64,000 nt of DNA from CAVPJW01 sp963705525. Lineage in GTDB: Bacteria; Acidobacteriota; Vicinamibacteria; Vicinamibacterales; CAVPJW01. The stretch is from NCBI GenBank assembly GCA_963705525.1, contig CAVPJW010000004.1:1426001-1490000 (forward strand). The letters run 5' to 3'. The position numbers were made by a program, and so were the translations under genes. Each line of letters starts with the position of its first letter. Within the stretch, counting starts at the first letter, position 1. The notes beneath the pieces are model-generated. The model had not been told where the DNA came from, did not search any database, and worked only from the letters and a program-made list of their open reading frames with translations. Positions 51,925 to 60,574 of the stretch are shown piece after piece.

Positions 51925-53388
51925 GTGGCACGACGCGCCTGTCAACTCGTGGCGGCATCGCTGGTTTCATTCGCCTGCGTATCATTCGGGGCCTGTCAGT
52001 TGTCGTCCCCGGCGGCAGATGGCTCGGCGCAAGCAGCCGCGCGCCGGCGCGCCGCCACCGATCCCCGCTTGACCGGCAGCTATCGCTTCGAAAAGAACGG
52101 CTGGATCTTCGTACACCTCGAAGGAGATCCGTCGCGCCTCGGATTCCAGCACGGGTTTCACCTCGCGGCCGAAACCGACGACCTCCTGCGCGTCGCGAAG
52201 CCGTTCCTGCTCCAAACCACCAAGAAGGACTGGGCGTTCTACCGAAGCGCGGGGGAGAAGATCCTCTGGCCCAAGGTGGACGCCGAATACCAGCAGGAAA
52301 TCGACGGCATTGTCGAGGGCCTGGCTCTGCAGGGCGTTCAAGCCGACCGCTGGGACATCGTCGCGCTCAATGGACTCGAGGAGCTGCCCTATTACTATTT
52401 GCCCTGGCTCGAGAAGCAGGAAGGTCGGACGCCGACGACCCACAGCCCGGGCAACTGCAGCGCGTTCGTGGCCACCGGCGGGCACACGGTTCACGGCCGC
52501 ATCGTGATGGGGCACAACAACTGGACGGATTACGTCAAGGGATCGCGATGGAACATCATCTTCGATCTCGCGCCGTCAAAGGGATATCGGATGTTGATGG
52601 ACGGCCTGCCCGGCGTAATCGTCAGCGACGACGACTTCGGCGTAAACAGCCAGGGCATGATGATCACCGAGACGACCATCTCGGGATTCGAGCTCTTCGA
52701 CCCGAACGGCACACCCGAGTTCTTCCGCGCGCGCAAGGCCATGCAGTACAGCGGCTCGATCGACGACTACGTCCGGATCATGCTCGACCAGAACAACGGC
52801 GGATATGCGAACGACTGGCTCCTCGGTGACAACAAGACCGGCGAAATCGCGCTGTTCGAGCTCGGGCTCAGGGAACACAGCGTGCGCCGCACCAGGAATG
52901 GCTACTTCGTCGGCTCGAACTTCCCTGTCGATCCCAAGTTGATCAAGGCCGAAACCAATTTCGACGAGACCAAACACGACAGCTCACCCAATGCGCGTCG
53001 CACGCGCTGGGAGCAGCTGATGGCGAAGCACAAGGGCAAGATCGATCTCGAAATCGCGCGGCAGATGGAAGGCGACGCCTATGACGTCATCGACAAGCGG
53101 GACGGGGCCAACGAACGCACGCTCTGCGGAGCCGTCGATCGCTCGCCGCGCGGCGTTCCCGAGTGGGACTGGGCGGCCTATTTCCCAGGCGGTACGGTTC
53201 AGGCGAAAGTCATGGACGGAAAGATGGCCGACGCCATGTCGTTCATCGCGGCGATGGGACATCCCTGCGCGCCGGACTTTGTCGCCGACGATTTTCTTGC
53301 CGCGCGGCCCGAATTCGGCTGGGCGAGGGGACTGCTTCAGAACATGCCGACCGAGCCGTGGACGACATTTGCCAGCGGCATGAAATGA
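51925..53388 (+). CDS. C45-like N-terminal nucleophile hydrolase lipoprotein (acid ceramidase / phospholipase B-like)
   Basis: 487 residues with a lipoprotein signal (SFACVSFGAC). The Ntn-type core begins near residue 170 with NCSAFVATGGHTVHGRIVMG, where the Cys after the cleaved Asn would become the N-terminal nucleophile; NNWTD and DDDFGVNSQGMMITETTIS follow. This arrangement matches C45 acyltransferase/acid ceramidase-like and PLBD-like proteins, which cleave themselves and then hydrolyse amide or ester bonds of acylated substrates. Substrate unknown, and the upstream 150 residues would form the removed or small chain. It is divergent from the gene at 51427. Confidence 0.78.
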   Translation: MARRACQLVAASLVSFACVSFGACQLSSPAADGSAQAAARRRAATDPRLTGSYRFEKNGWIFVHLEGDPSRLGFQHGFHLAAETDDLLRVAKPFLLQTTKKDWAFYRSAGEKILWPKVDAEYQQEIDGIVEGLALQGVQADRWDIVALNGLEELPYYYLPWLEKQEGRTPTTHSPGNCSAFVATGGHTVHGRIVMGHNNWTDYVKGSRWNIIFDLAPSKGYRMLMDGLPGVIVSDDDFGVNSQGMMITETTISGFELFDPNGTPEFFRARKAMQYSGSIDDYVRIMLDQNNGGYANDWLLGDNKTGEIALFELGLREHSVRRTRNGYFVGSNFPVDPKLIKAETNFDETKHDSSPNARRTRWEQLMAKHKGKIDLEIARQMEGDAYDVIDKRDGANERTLCGAVDRSPRGVPEWDWAAYFPGGTVQAKVMDGKMADAMSFIAAMGHPCAPDFVADDFLAARPEFGWARGLLQNMPTEPWTTFASGMK

Positions 53389-53391
53389 TCA

Positions 53392-53458
53392 GCAATAAGC
53401 AATTGGCAAAGGGCAATGAGCAATTCGCAATGAGCAATTCGCAGCGAGCGATGAGCAA
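53392..53458. repeat. Heptamer tandem array (GCAATNN words)
   Basis: Nine consecutive 7-base units start at 53392 (GCAATAA), 53399, 53406, 53413, 53420, 53427, 53434, 53441 and 53448, with a partial tenth at 53455. Core GCAAT is followed by two variable bases; two units are exact repeats (GCAATGA GCAATTC twice). All units are in the same orientation. The array begins right after the C45-like gene's stop. Confidence 0.9.
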
Positions 53459-53559
53459 GCCGCGTCTGCCGTTACCGATTCTGCCGAGCGGCTTCTCGGC
53501 GGAACTCGACTATCATGACGCCGGTCCGTACCCGCTCGTCCCAGATTCGGAGCCCCCAA

Positions 53560-54018
53560 ATGGAGATGCCCAGGCCCGGCGCGGAACAACGCAAGCTCGA
53601 AGTTCTTGTCGGTTCGTGGCGCGGCGATGAGACGCTCAGCCCCAGCCCCTGGGATCCGAAGGGAGGCACGGCCGTTGGCCGCGTGGTGAACCGGCTTGGG
53701 CTCGATGGGTTCGCCGTCATTCACGACTACCAGCAGCAGCGCGAGGGCCAGACGAACTTCGTCGGACATGGCGTCTTCCGCTGGGACGACGGGAGCTACG
53801 TCCTGCACTGGTTCGATTCGATGGGCATGCCTCCCAGCGAATACCGCGGTCAGTTCGAGGGGAATACGCTCGTCATGACGAGCCGGCTCCCCCAGGGATT
53901 CAGCCGCGCCACGTTCGATTTCCGCCGGCCGGGCAGCTACGAATTCCGCATGGAAGTCTCGCCGGATGGGAATCAGTGGTTCCCGATGATTGAGGGCCAA
54001 TACATCCGGACCGACTGA
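53560..54018 (+). CDS. DUF1579-like protein
   Basis: 152 residues from the ATG at 53560 (MEMPRPGAEQRKLEVLVGSW); the frame is open from 53515 but the extra residues are low in similarity to any family start. The pattern LVGSWRGDETLSPSPWDPKG, GFAVIHDYQQQREGQ, GHGVFRWDDGSYVLHWFDS and WFPMIEGQYIRTD is typical of the DUF1579 lipocalin-like family. No signal peptide, so cytoplasmic. Ligand unknown. Related in kind to the exported protein at 17135. Confidence 0.78.
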   Translation: MEMPRPGAEQRKLEVLVGSWRGDETLSPSPWDPKGGTAVGRVVNRLGLDGFAVIHDYQQQREGQTNFVGHGVFRWDDGSYVLHWFDSMGMPPSEYRGQFEGNTLVMTSRLPQGFSRATFDFRRPGSYEFRMEVSPDGNQWFPMIEGQYIRTD

Positions 54019-54080
54019 CCCTCCCGCCCCCTTCGCCCGCCGGATTGAACTCTGCCGCTCGGGGCTCGTCTAAGTCGTTC

Positions 54081-54173
54081 AAGGGTTCCAAGGTTCCAGG
54101 GTTCCAGGGTCAGGGTTCTCGAGACCCTTGAGGACACAGAGAACCAAAAGGACCAAGAGGACCACGAGAACCG
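54081..54173. repeat. 8-9-bp word array with inverted halves (GGTTCC / GGAACC-type words)
   Basis: The left half (54081-54120) repeats AAGGGTTCC, AAGGTTCC, AGGGTTCC, AGGGTC and AGGGTTCTC. The right half (54140-54173) repeats 9-mers AGAACCAAA, AGGACCAAG, AGGACCACG and AGAACC, the complement orientation of the left word. It fills most of the gap before the ADOP permease ATG at 54177, so it would form a structured 5' leader. Confidence 0.8.
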
Positions 54174-54176
54174 GTA

Positions 54177-56600
54177 ATGATTCATTCCTTCTTCCAGGAC
54201 CTCCGATACGGCATCCGGATGCTCCTTCGAAACCCCGGCTTCGCCGGGGTGATTGCGCTCACGATGGCCCTCGGCATCGGGGCCAACACCGTCATCTTCA
54301 GCTTTGCCAACATCCTCGTACTGCGGCCCCTGCCGATTCAGGATTCGTCCCGGCTGGGTTGGATCTGGGGAAACAGTCCCCTCGCCCATAACGATCGTGC
54401 GCGGGCCTCGCTGCCTGAGTACGCCGCGTATCGGGACGGTGTGCACGCGTTCAGCGTGGTGTCCGGATATCGGCAAGACACGTTCACCATGACCGGCCGG
54501 GGCGACGCCGAGCGCGTCACGGCGCAGAGCGTCATCGGCAACCTGCAGAAGACATGGGGGCTCCGAACCGTCGCGGGCCGCACGCTGAATGCCGACGATG
54601 AGCGCGCCGGCTCGCCGAAGGTCGTCGTGCTCAGCCATCGCTACTGGACGCGTCGCTTCGCGGCCTCACCATCACTCATCGGCGACGCGTTGATCTTCGA
54701 TGGCGAGCCGTATCAGGTCGTGGGCGTCCTGACGCCAGACATCGAGATCGGCAACCTGAGTGAATTGCAGGTGTGGACGCCTATTCAGACGGATCCGGCG
54801 CTTGGAAGCCTGCATCAACGAACACTGCGCGTCGTCGGCCGGCTGAACCCCGGGGCGACGCTTGCCGAGGCCGATACAGCGGTGAAGGCCATCGCGGATC
54901 GATTGGCAACGGAGCATCCGGAAACCAATCGCGGGTGGAGCGCACGTGTCGTGCCGACGAAAGAGGCCCTGGTGTCGGCCGATGGCTGGCTCGTCATGAC
55001 GTTGCTGATGATCGTGGTCGGGCTGCTTCTTCTTATCGTGTGCGCCAACATCACGAACATGCTGCTCGGGCGGGTCGTGACGCGGCAGCACGAGATCGCC
55101 GTGCGCACCGCTCTTGGCGCGGGCCAGGGACGACTGCTCCGCCAATTGCTCACCGAGAATCTGCTGCTCGGCGGGCTGGGTGGCGTGCTCGGTGTCGTCA
55201 TCGGCTGGCTGTCTCTCAAGGCCATTCGCCTGTCCGCATCGGAACCGTTCTTCGAGCTCCTGAGCGTCGATCGCAACGTGCTGACGTTTGCGATCATGCT
55301 GTCGATGATCTCGCTGCTGCTCTTCACGACGTTGCCCGCGCTTCAAGCCACGCGTCGCGATGTCGGCTCGACGCTCAAGGAAGCCGGCACGCGGACAACC
55401 GGCGGCCGGCGGGCCAGGAGAAGCCGCAACTTTCTGATCGGCGCTCAAGTGTCGCTCGCCGTTTCGCTGCTCATCGTCGCCGGGCTCGTCGTCCGCTCGA
55501 TGATGGCGTTCACACACTTGGACCTCGGCTTCGATCCGGCGGGGCTGCTGACCATGCAGCTCGAACTTCCAGAACGGAAGTATCGAGACGACGCTGCGAT
55601 TGCGACTGCCCGGGAGCGGTTGCTCGAGAGCCTTACGCGCGCGCCGGGCGTGCGCAGCGCGGGCCTCGTCAGCAGCCTGCCCGCGCTCGGCCAGGATCCC
55701 GTTATCAAGTTCGACGTCGAGGGTCGAGCGCCTTCATCGAGACCCGAAGAGCGTCCGTGGTTCCGGATCGGAACGGCAAGCCGAGACTATTTCCAGACGG
55801 CCGGCATTCCGGTCCTGCGTGGACGGGCGTTCACGACGGCCGATCGAATCGATCAGCCGGCGGTCGCCGTCCTCAGTCGAGAGGCGGCGCGCCGCTATTG
55901 GTCCGATCCCACGGCGGCCGTCGGATCGCGGTTTTCATGGACTGACGAGACAGGGCGATCGGCCAGCGCAACCGTGATCGGCATTGTGGGAAATACGGTG
56001 AGCCCCGATCTCGAGGCAGCGCCTGATCCGCAGATGTATCTCTCCGCGGATCAGCGGCCAGAGCGAGCGTTCGCCGTGATGGTGCGCGGCGCCGATCCGG
56101 CCGCGCTCAATTCGCACGTCCGTCAGGCCGTTCGAGCCGTGGACGCGGACCTGGCGATCTACAAGCTGACGACGATGCAGGAAGCGCTCGACATCGAGCT
56201 GTCTTCTTCCCTGATCCTGACGTCGCTCTTCGGGGCATTCGCCGTGCTCGCGCTGCTTTTGGCGACGACCGGTCTCTACGCGGTGATCTCGTACTCCGTG
56301 ACGCAGCGCAAGCAGGAGATCGCGGTGCGAGTGGCGCTCGGCGCCAGCCCGCACGACATCCGCTGGCTCGTTTTCGGGGAGGGCTTCAAGCTGACGCTGG
56401 CCGGGCTGGCCGTCGGCCTCCTCGGCGCGGTGGGGCTTGCACGAACGATGGCGAGCATTCTCTACGGCGTGACGCCAACAGATCCGTTGACCTACGGCGC
56501 CGTGCTGGCCGCTTTGCTTTCAGCGGCCTTCGTGGCGTCGCTGGCGCCGGCCATGCGCGCCGCCAGCATCGATCCGGTCCGGGGCCTCAGGCAGGAGTAG
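54177..56600 (+). CDS. ADOP-type orphan ABC permease (MacB/FtsX family)
   Basis: 807 residues. Starts SFFQDLRYGIRMLLRNPGFA and VIALTMALGIGANTVIFSF, the signature of the acidobacterial duplicated orphan permease family. It has a large MacB-like periplasmic domain (residues about 45-260), a first FtsX region (about 265-385), a central soluble part with LPERKYRDDAAIATARERLL, and a second FtsX region (about 680-800) with RKQEIAVRVALGASPHDIRW. No ATPase gene is adjacent, as expected for this family. Its substrate and ATPase are not known. Confidence 0.93.
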   Translation: MIHSFFQDLRYGIRMLLRNPGFAGVIALTMALGIGANTVIFSFANILVLRPLPIQDSSRLGWIWGNSPLAHNDRARASLPEYAAYRDGVHAFSVVSGYRQDTFTMTGRGDAERVTAQSVIGNLQKTWGLRTVAGRTLNADDERAGSPKVVVLSHRYWTRRFAASPSLIGDALIFDGEPYQVVGVLTPDIEIGNLSELQVWTPIQTDPALGSLHQRTLRVVGRLNPGATLAEADTAVKAIADRLATEHPETNRGWSARVVPTKEALVSADGWLVMTLLMIVVGLLLLIVCANITNMLLGRVVTRQHEIAVRTALGAGQGRLLRQLLTENLLLGGLGGVLGVVIGWLSLKAIRLSASEPFFELLSVDRNVLTFAIMLSMISLLLFTTLPALQATRRDVGSTLKEAGTRTTGGRRARRSRNFLIGAQVSLAVSLLIVAGLVVRSMMAFTHLDLGFDPAGLLTMQLELPERKYRDDAAIATARERLLESLTRAPGVRSAGLVSSLPALGQDPVIKFDVEGRAPSSRPEERPWFRIGTASRDYFQTAGIPVLRGRAFTTADRIDQPAVAVLSREAARRYWSDPTAAVGSRFSWTDETGRSASATVIGIVGNTVSPDLEAAPDPQMYLSADQRPERAFAVMVRGADPAALNSHVRQAVRAVDADLAIYKLTTMQEALDIELSSSLILTSLFGAFAVLALLLATTGLYAVISYSVTQRKQEIAVRVALGASPHDIRWLVFGEGFKLTLAGLAVGLLGAVGLARTMASILYGVTPTDPLTYGAVLAALLSAAFVASLAPAMRAASIDPVRGLRQE

Positions 56601-56603
56601 TGC

Positions 56604-57989
56604 TCAGTGCACCATGCCCCCGCCTGAAAGTTCCTTTACGACTTCACCGATCACGGCCTTCGCATCGCCGAACAGCATCAGCGTGTTGTCGGCGTAGTAC
56701 AGCTCGTTCTCGATCCCTGCAAACCCGGGATTCATGCTGCGCTTGATGGCGAGGACCGTCTTGGCCTTGTCGGCGTCGATGATCGGCATGCCATAGATCG
56801 GGCTGGACTTGTCGTGGCGCGCTGCCGGATTGACGACGTCGTTGGCGCCGACGACGAGCGCGACGTCCACCTGCGCCATTTCCGGATTGATGTCGTCCAT
56901 CTCCACGAGCCGGTCGTAGGGAATCTCGGCCTCCGCGAGCAGCACGTTCATGTGCCCGGGCATCCGTCCCGCGACGGGATGAATGGCGAAGCGCACGTCA
57001 ACGCCCTTCTTCGTGAGCTGCTCGAAGAGATCGTGCACGCGGTGCTGTGCCTGCGCGACGGCCATGCCGTAGCCCGGAATCACCACCACCGATCCCGCGT
57101 TTTCGAGAATCTGCGCCGCGTCCTCGGCGGTTGCTGATTTCGCAGTCCGCTGTTCCGCCGCGCCGGCTTTCACCTGCGCCTGCCCGAACGCGCCGAACAA
57201 GACGTTGGTGAACGATCGGTTCATCGCGCGGCACATGATCACCGACAGGATGAAGCCCGAGGATCCGTCCAGCGCGCCCGCGGTGATGAGCAGCGTGTTT
57301 TCCAGGACGAAGCCCATGGCCACGGCCGAGAGGCCCGCATAGGCGTTCAGGAGCGAAATCACCGTCGGCATGTCCGCGCCGCCGATCGGAATAATCAAGA
57401 GCACGCCAAAAATGAGTGCGATGGCGATGACGACGGGAAACAGCTGGTGATGTTCAGGCTGCCAGATCAGGATCAGGCCGATCACGAGCGCAAGGCCGAG
57501 CAACCCGATGTTGATGATGTTCTGGCCTCGATAGGTGATGGGACGCGTCGGCAGGATCTCCTGCAGCTTCCCCGCCGCCATCAGACTGCCTGTGCAGGTG
57601 AGGTACCCGAGGATGATCTCGGTGATGATCGCCGCCATCCGGAACTTGGTCAGCTCGCCGCTCGACAACCACTGGTAGTACTTCGCCGTCCCGACGAGCC
57701 CGGCCGCCAGGCCGCCAAAGGCATGTGATAACGCCGTCCGCTGGGGCACCGCGGTCAGCGGCACCCACGAGAGCGGAACGCCGACGATGGTGCCCAGCAC
57801 GAAGGCCACGATGATCCAGTTGTAGCGAACGATTTCCGGATGGAGCAGCGTGCCGCCGACAGCGAGCGCCATGGCGGCCACGCCGGCGAACACGCCGCGG
57901 CGCGCCGTCCTGGGATCGTTCATCCATCGCAGCGAGAAAATGAAGAGTCCGGCTGAGAGCAGGTAGGCCAGCTGAATCGGGGCGTCCAT
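56604..57989 (-). CDS. pntB: NAD(P) transhydrogenase subunit beta
   Basis: 461 residues. Nine or so helices (residues 1-260) carry proton translocation; the C-terminal NADP-binding domain has SVVVIPGYGMAVAQAQHRV, HPVAGRMPGHMNVLLAEA, GANDVVNPAA and KRSMNPGFAGIENELYY, all canonical. It uses the proton gradient to drive hydride transfer from NADH to NADP+. It begins directly after the PntAB stop (57990), so the two are one operon. Confidence 0.96.
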   Translation of the reverse strand: MDAPIQLAYLLSAGLFIFSLRWMNDPRTARRGVFAGVAAMALAVGGTLLHPEIVRYNWIIVAFVLGTIVGVPLSWVPLTAVPQRTALSHAFGGLAAGLVGTAKYYQWLSSGELTKFRMAAIITEIILGYLTCTGSLMAAGKLQEILPTRPITYRGQNIINIGLLGLALVIGLILIWQPEHHQLFPVVIAIALIFGVLLIIPIGGADMPTVISLLNAYAGLSAVAMGFVLENTLLITAGALDGSSGFILSVIMCRAMNRSFTNVLFGAFGQAQVKAGAAEQRTAKSATAEDAAQILENAGSVVVIPGYGMAVAQAQHRVHDLFEQLTKKGVDVRFAIHPVAGRMPGHMNVLLAEAEIPYDRLVEMDDINPEMAQVDVALVVGANDVVNPAARHDKSSPIYGMPIIDADKAKTVLAIKRSMNPGFAGIENELYYADNTLMLFGDAKAVIGEVVKELSGGGMVH

Positions 57990-58283
57990 CTACTTGCCCG
58001 GCTCCCGCTTGCGGAACATCTTGAGCATCCGATCGGTAATCAGAAAGCCGCTGACGATGTTCGTCGTCGACGCGAACACCGCGATGGCCCCGAGCAGCGT
58101 GCTGAATCCCGATTTCTGCTCGCCCGCAAGAAGGATGGCGCCCACCACCGCGATGGCTGAGATCGCGTTGGTGAGCGACATGAGCGGCGTGTGCAGGAGC
58201 CGCGAGACCCGGCGTACGACGTCGAGCCCGATGAACGTGGAGAGCATCAGGACGAAGAGCCCGGTGATCAGATCGAGGTGCAT
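57990..58283 (-). CDS. pntAB: NAD(P) transhydrogenase alpha-2 (membrane) subunit
   Basis: 97 residues with about three helices (ITGLFVLMLSTFIGLDVVRRV, quoted in part, then LTNAISAIAVVGAILLAG and GAIAVFASTTNIVSGFLI). This matches the separate membrane alpha subunit of three-subunit transhydrogenases, as in Rhodospirillum rubrum. The NAD-binding alpha-1 subunit (PntAA), normally upstream, is not at this position; an aquaporin is found instead. Confidence 0.93.
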   Translation of the reverse strand: MHLDLITGLFVLMLSTFIGLDVVRRVSRLLHTPLMSLTNAISAIAVVGAILLAGEQKSGFSTLLGAIAVFASTTNIVSGFLITDRMLKMFRKREPGK

Positions 58284-58308
58284 GGAGAGGCGCCCCAGTC
58301 AGCGCCGA

Positions 58309-58938
58309 CTAGTCGGTCTGAATGCCATGGACGAATGCCGCGATCGCCGCGCCGCCGAGCGGGCCGACGATGTAGAGCCAGAGGTGAGAGAGTGAACCGC
58401 CGCCGCCAATGGCATCGACGAGGATGGGCCCCGTGCCGACCGCGGGATTGAAGGCACCGCCTGAAATGGGCCCACCGGCGTACGCTCCGGCAAACACTGT
58501 AAGTCCGATTGCCAAGCCGAAGTACGAGTTGCCGGCTGTCGCCTTGGTGGCAGCCACATTCAGGACGACAATCGCGAGAGCGAAGGTGAAGAGGATCTCG
58601 ACGACGAGTGCCTGGGCCGTTCCCACACCGGCTCCTGGCGCCGGAGCGAACGTCTTGCCGACCAGCCACCAGCTCGTCACGGCTGCGACAAGCGAGCCCG
58701 CCACCTGAAATACCCAGTACGTCATGGCATCAGCCGCGCGGATCTTGTCCCGCATCATCAGGCTGAGCGTCACCGCCGGATTGTAGTGCGCGCCCGAGAC
58801 ATGCCCGCCCATATAGACCATCACCATCAGCCCGACGCCGATGGCGAGAGCCGACAGGCCGGCGGCTTCACGCGCGACAAGACCGATAATCAGAACCAGG
58901 AAGAACGTGCCGATGAATTCCGTGAGATAACTTTTCAT
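58309..58938 (-). CDS. MIP family channel (aquaporin-like)
   Basis: 209 residues, six helices and two NPA half-helices: HYNPAVTLSLM and SGGAFNPAVGTGPI. In most aquaporins the second motif is NPARSxGP, where the Arg forms the selectivity filter; here the residue after NPA is Val, so the filter is altered and the channel may pass other small solutes. It lies 25 bases upstream of pntAB on the same strand and may be co-transcribed with it. Confidence 0.92.
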   Translation of the reverse strand: MKSYLTEFIGTFFLVLIIGLVAREAAGLSALAIGVGLMVMVYMGGHVSGAHYNPAVTLSLMMRDKIRAADAMTYWVFQVAGSLVAAVTSWWLVGKTFAPAPGAGVGTAQALVVEILFTFALAIVVLNVAATKATAGNSYFGLAIGLTVFAGAYAGGPISGGAFNPAVGTGPILVDAIGGGGSLSHLWLYIVGPLGGAAIAAFVHGIQTD

Positions 58939-58968
58939 TCGACTTCTCCTTTTGAACGTTACGCCACG

Positions 58969-59736
58969 CTAGATCTTGTAGACGATGGCCATGATGATGG
59001 CCACGTCGTTCTTCTTGACCGCGGGAAACACCGGCAGGTTCTTGTAGGTGTCGAGCAGCTCGATCTTGAGCTGGGCCTTCGTCGTGATCGACGCCGTCAG
59101 TCCGACACCGAATGTAAGGAGCGAGTCGTCGAAATCATCCGTCTTGAACAGAGCTCCGGCTGACTGGGTGATGACCGCGGTTTCCGACACCTTCTGGGCC
59201 AGTTTCTCGCCGAAAGTCAACGCTCCAGAGGTGTCCACCTCACGCCCCGGATTCTTCTCCCAGACGACGCCGACGCCGCTGTCGACCGACAGCAGCGTCT
59301 GTTTGGTTTCATAGAGCCTGTAACCCAGTCCGACCGTGGGCGCGATCAGATAGTCAATCGCCTTGAATTCGTCGCGAAGGTACGCGAACTGCCCGAAAAC
59401 AAATGTGCGCGTCGTCAGTTTGTATTCATCGCGGACGGCGAACGCTGTCCGTTCGACCGTCACCTCGCCCTCGCTCTCGCCGCGGAGATAGAGCGCATCG
59501 GACCGGAAGAGGTTCCGCGTCTTCGGGTCGCGGATGATCTCGTACGCGAAGTTGAAGTTCGACGTGTCCGAGTTGCCGCTCGTCAACGCGAGTCCACCGC
59601 TGACCGCGCCGGTCCAGGTCGGAGGCGGGCCCTCCGGTTGTGCAGCGGCAGGCGCCGCGGGCGCCGGCGGTGTTTGCGCCAGCATCGGCCGCGACCAGAA
59701 AAGCGCAAGGGCCATGACGAGCGCGATCTTCCGCAT
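58969..59736 (-). CDS. DUF481 outer-membrane-type beta-barrel protein
   Basis: 255 residues from the ATG at 59736; an ATG at 59748 adds 4 residues. It has a signal peptide, an Ala/Pro-rich linker, and a long series of amphipathic strands typical of DUF481/YdiY proteins (WTGAVSGGLALTSGNSDTSN, EYKLTTRTFVFGQFAYLRDE, and a C-terminal VAIIMAIVYKI ending). DUF481 proteins are predicted outer-membrane barrels of unknown cargo. It starts divergent from the LecA-like gene. Confidence 0.87.
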   Translation of the reverse strand: MRKIALVMALALFWSRPMLAQTPPAPAAPAAAQPEGPPPTWTGAVSGGLALTSGNSDTSNFNFAYEIIRDPKTRNLFRSDALYLRGESEGEVTVERTAFAVRDEYKLTTRTFVFGQFAYLRDEFKAIDYLIAPTVGLGYRLYETKQTLLSVDSGVGVVWEKNPGREVDTSGALTFGEKLAQKVSETAVITQSAGALFKTDDFDDSLLTFGVGLTASITTKAQLKIELLDTYKNLPVFPAVKKNDVAIIMAIVYKI

Positions 59737-59815
59737 CGTAAGAAGCATATGCAGTCGGCCGGTATTTCTATCACGTTTCGGCGGAGTTATGCGATAGTGG
59801 GCCGGGACGACTGCT

Positions 59816-60439
59816 ATGCGCGCGCATCGAACGTGGTCGATGATGCTGATGTTGACGCTCGCGACGGCGTCGATGTCGGCCGATACGCTCGTCCTTCGAA
59901 ACGGACAGCGGATCAGCGGCGAGGTCGTCAGCGTGCGCGGCCGCGTCGTGGAGTTTCGCCAGAGCTATGGATGGAACGGCACGCGGACGGTCCAATACGA
60001 CAAGTACGAAATCGACCGCATCGAGTTCGATTCCGGTGGATCCTCGGGCTTCGATCCGGGGGGATCTTCGCGACCGAGCGGCATGCGCGAGCGCGAGATC
60101 GTCGTGTCGGCCGACGTGCAGTGGAACGACGCGGGCATCGACGTCGAGTCCGGCCAGGCCATCTATTTCTCGGCGACGGGCACCGTGCGTTGGGGTCCAG
60201 GCCGCAAGGACGGTCCGGCCGGAGAGAAGAACTCTCCCTACAATGGAAATCGTCCCATTCCCAATCGGCCCGGCGCGGCGCTCATCGGCCGGATTGGGCA
60301 GAGCCCGGCCAACATTTTCTTCATCGGCGACGATCGCAGCGAGTTCCGGATGCGCTCATCGGGCCGGCTGTTTCTCGGCATCAACGACGACGTGTTCCAG
60401 GATAATTCGCAGAACTTCCGCGTCACGGTATCTTACTAG
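59816..60439 (+). CDS. Exported protein with LecA/PA-IL-like galactose-lectin domain
   Basis: 207 residues: signal peptide, a region of about 70 residues (TLVLRNGQRISGEVVSVRGR, YDKYEIDRIEF) like small surface-binding modules, and a C-terminal domain of about 115 residues. That domain resembles Pseudomonas LecA: ADVQWNDAGIDVESGQAIYF, WGPGRKDGPAGEKN, RPGAALIGRIG, FFIGDDRSEFRMRSSGRLFL and a last part GINDDVFQDNSQNFRVTVSY. The Asp/Asn cluster there is where LecA binds calcium and sugar. The lectin assignment is by eye. Confidence 0.72.
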   Translation: MRAHRTWSMMLMLTLATASMSADTLVLRNGQRISGEVVSVRGRVVEFRQSYGWNGTRTVQYDKYEIDRIEFDSGGSSGFDPGGSSRPSGMREREIVVSADVQWNDAGIDVESGQAIYFSATGTVRWGPGRKDGPAGEKNSPYNGNRPIPNRPGAALIGRIGQSPANIFFIGDDRSEFRMRSSGRLFLGINDDVFQDNSQNFRVTVSY

Positions 60440-60460
60440 GTGGCAGGCAGCCTTGAGCTG

Positions 60461-60554
60461 TCAGCTATCAGCCGTCAAGTTTCGGTCATCAGATGTCGGT
60501 TTTCAGCTATCAGTTTCTCGACGCACCAAGAACAAAGCACTAAGCACTAAGAAC
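60461..60554. repeat. Two adjacent heptamer arrays (TCAGNNN and [AT]AAG[AC]AC words)
   Basis: Eight 7-base units of form TC[AG]GNNN or close start at 60461, 60468, 60475, 60482, 60489, 60496, 60503 and 60510 (TCAGCTA occurs exactly at 60461 and 60503). After about 10 bases a second array of four heptamers begins: CAAGAAC at 60527, AAAGCAC at 60534, TAAGCAC at 60541 and TAAGAAC at 60548. The second word is the same as in the inverted array at 63721-63795. Confidence 0.9.
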
Positions 60555-60574
60555 TTCCAGAACGGAGATTCGCT

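Noticed and set aside
53392..53458. Possible CRISPR array
   Set aside because: Units are 7 bases, imperfect, and have no spacers of regular length; no cas genes are present.
54177..56600. MacB macrolide exporter
   Set aside because: It has no ATPase domain and has two FtsX regions in one chain, which matches ADOP permeases instead.
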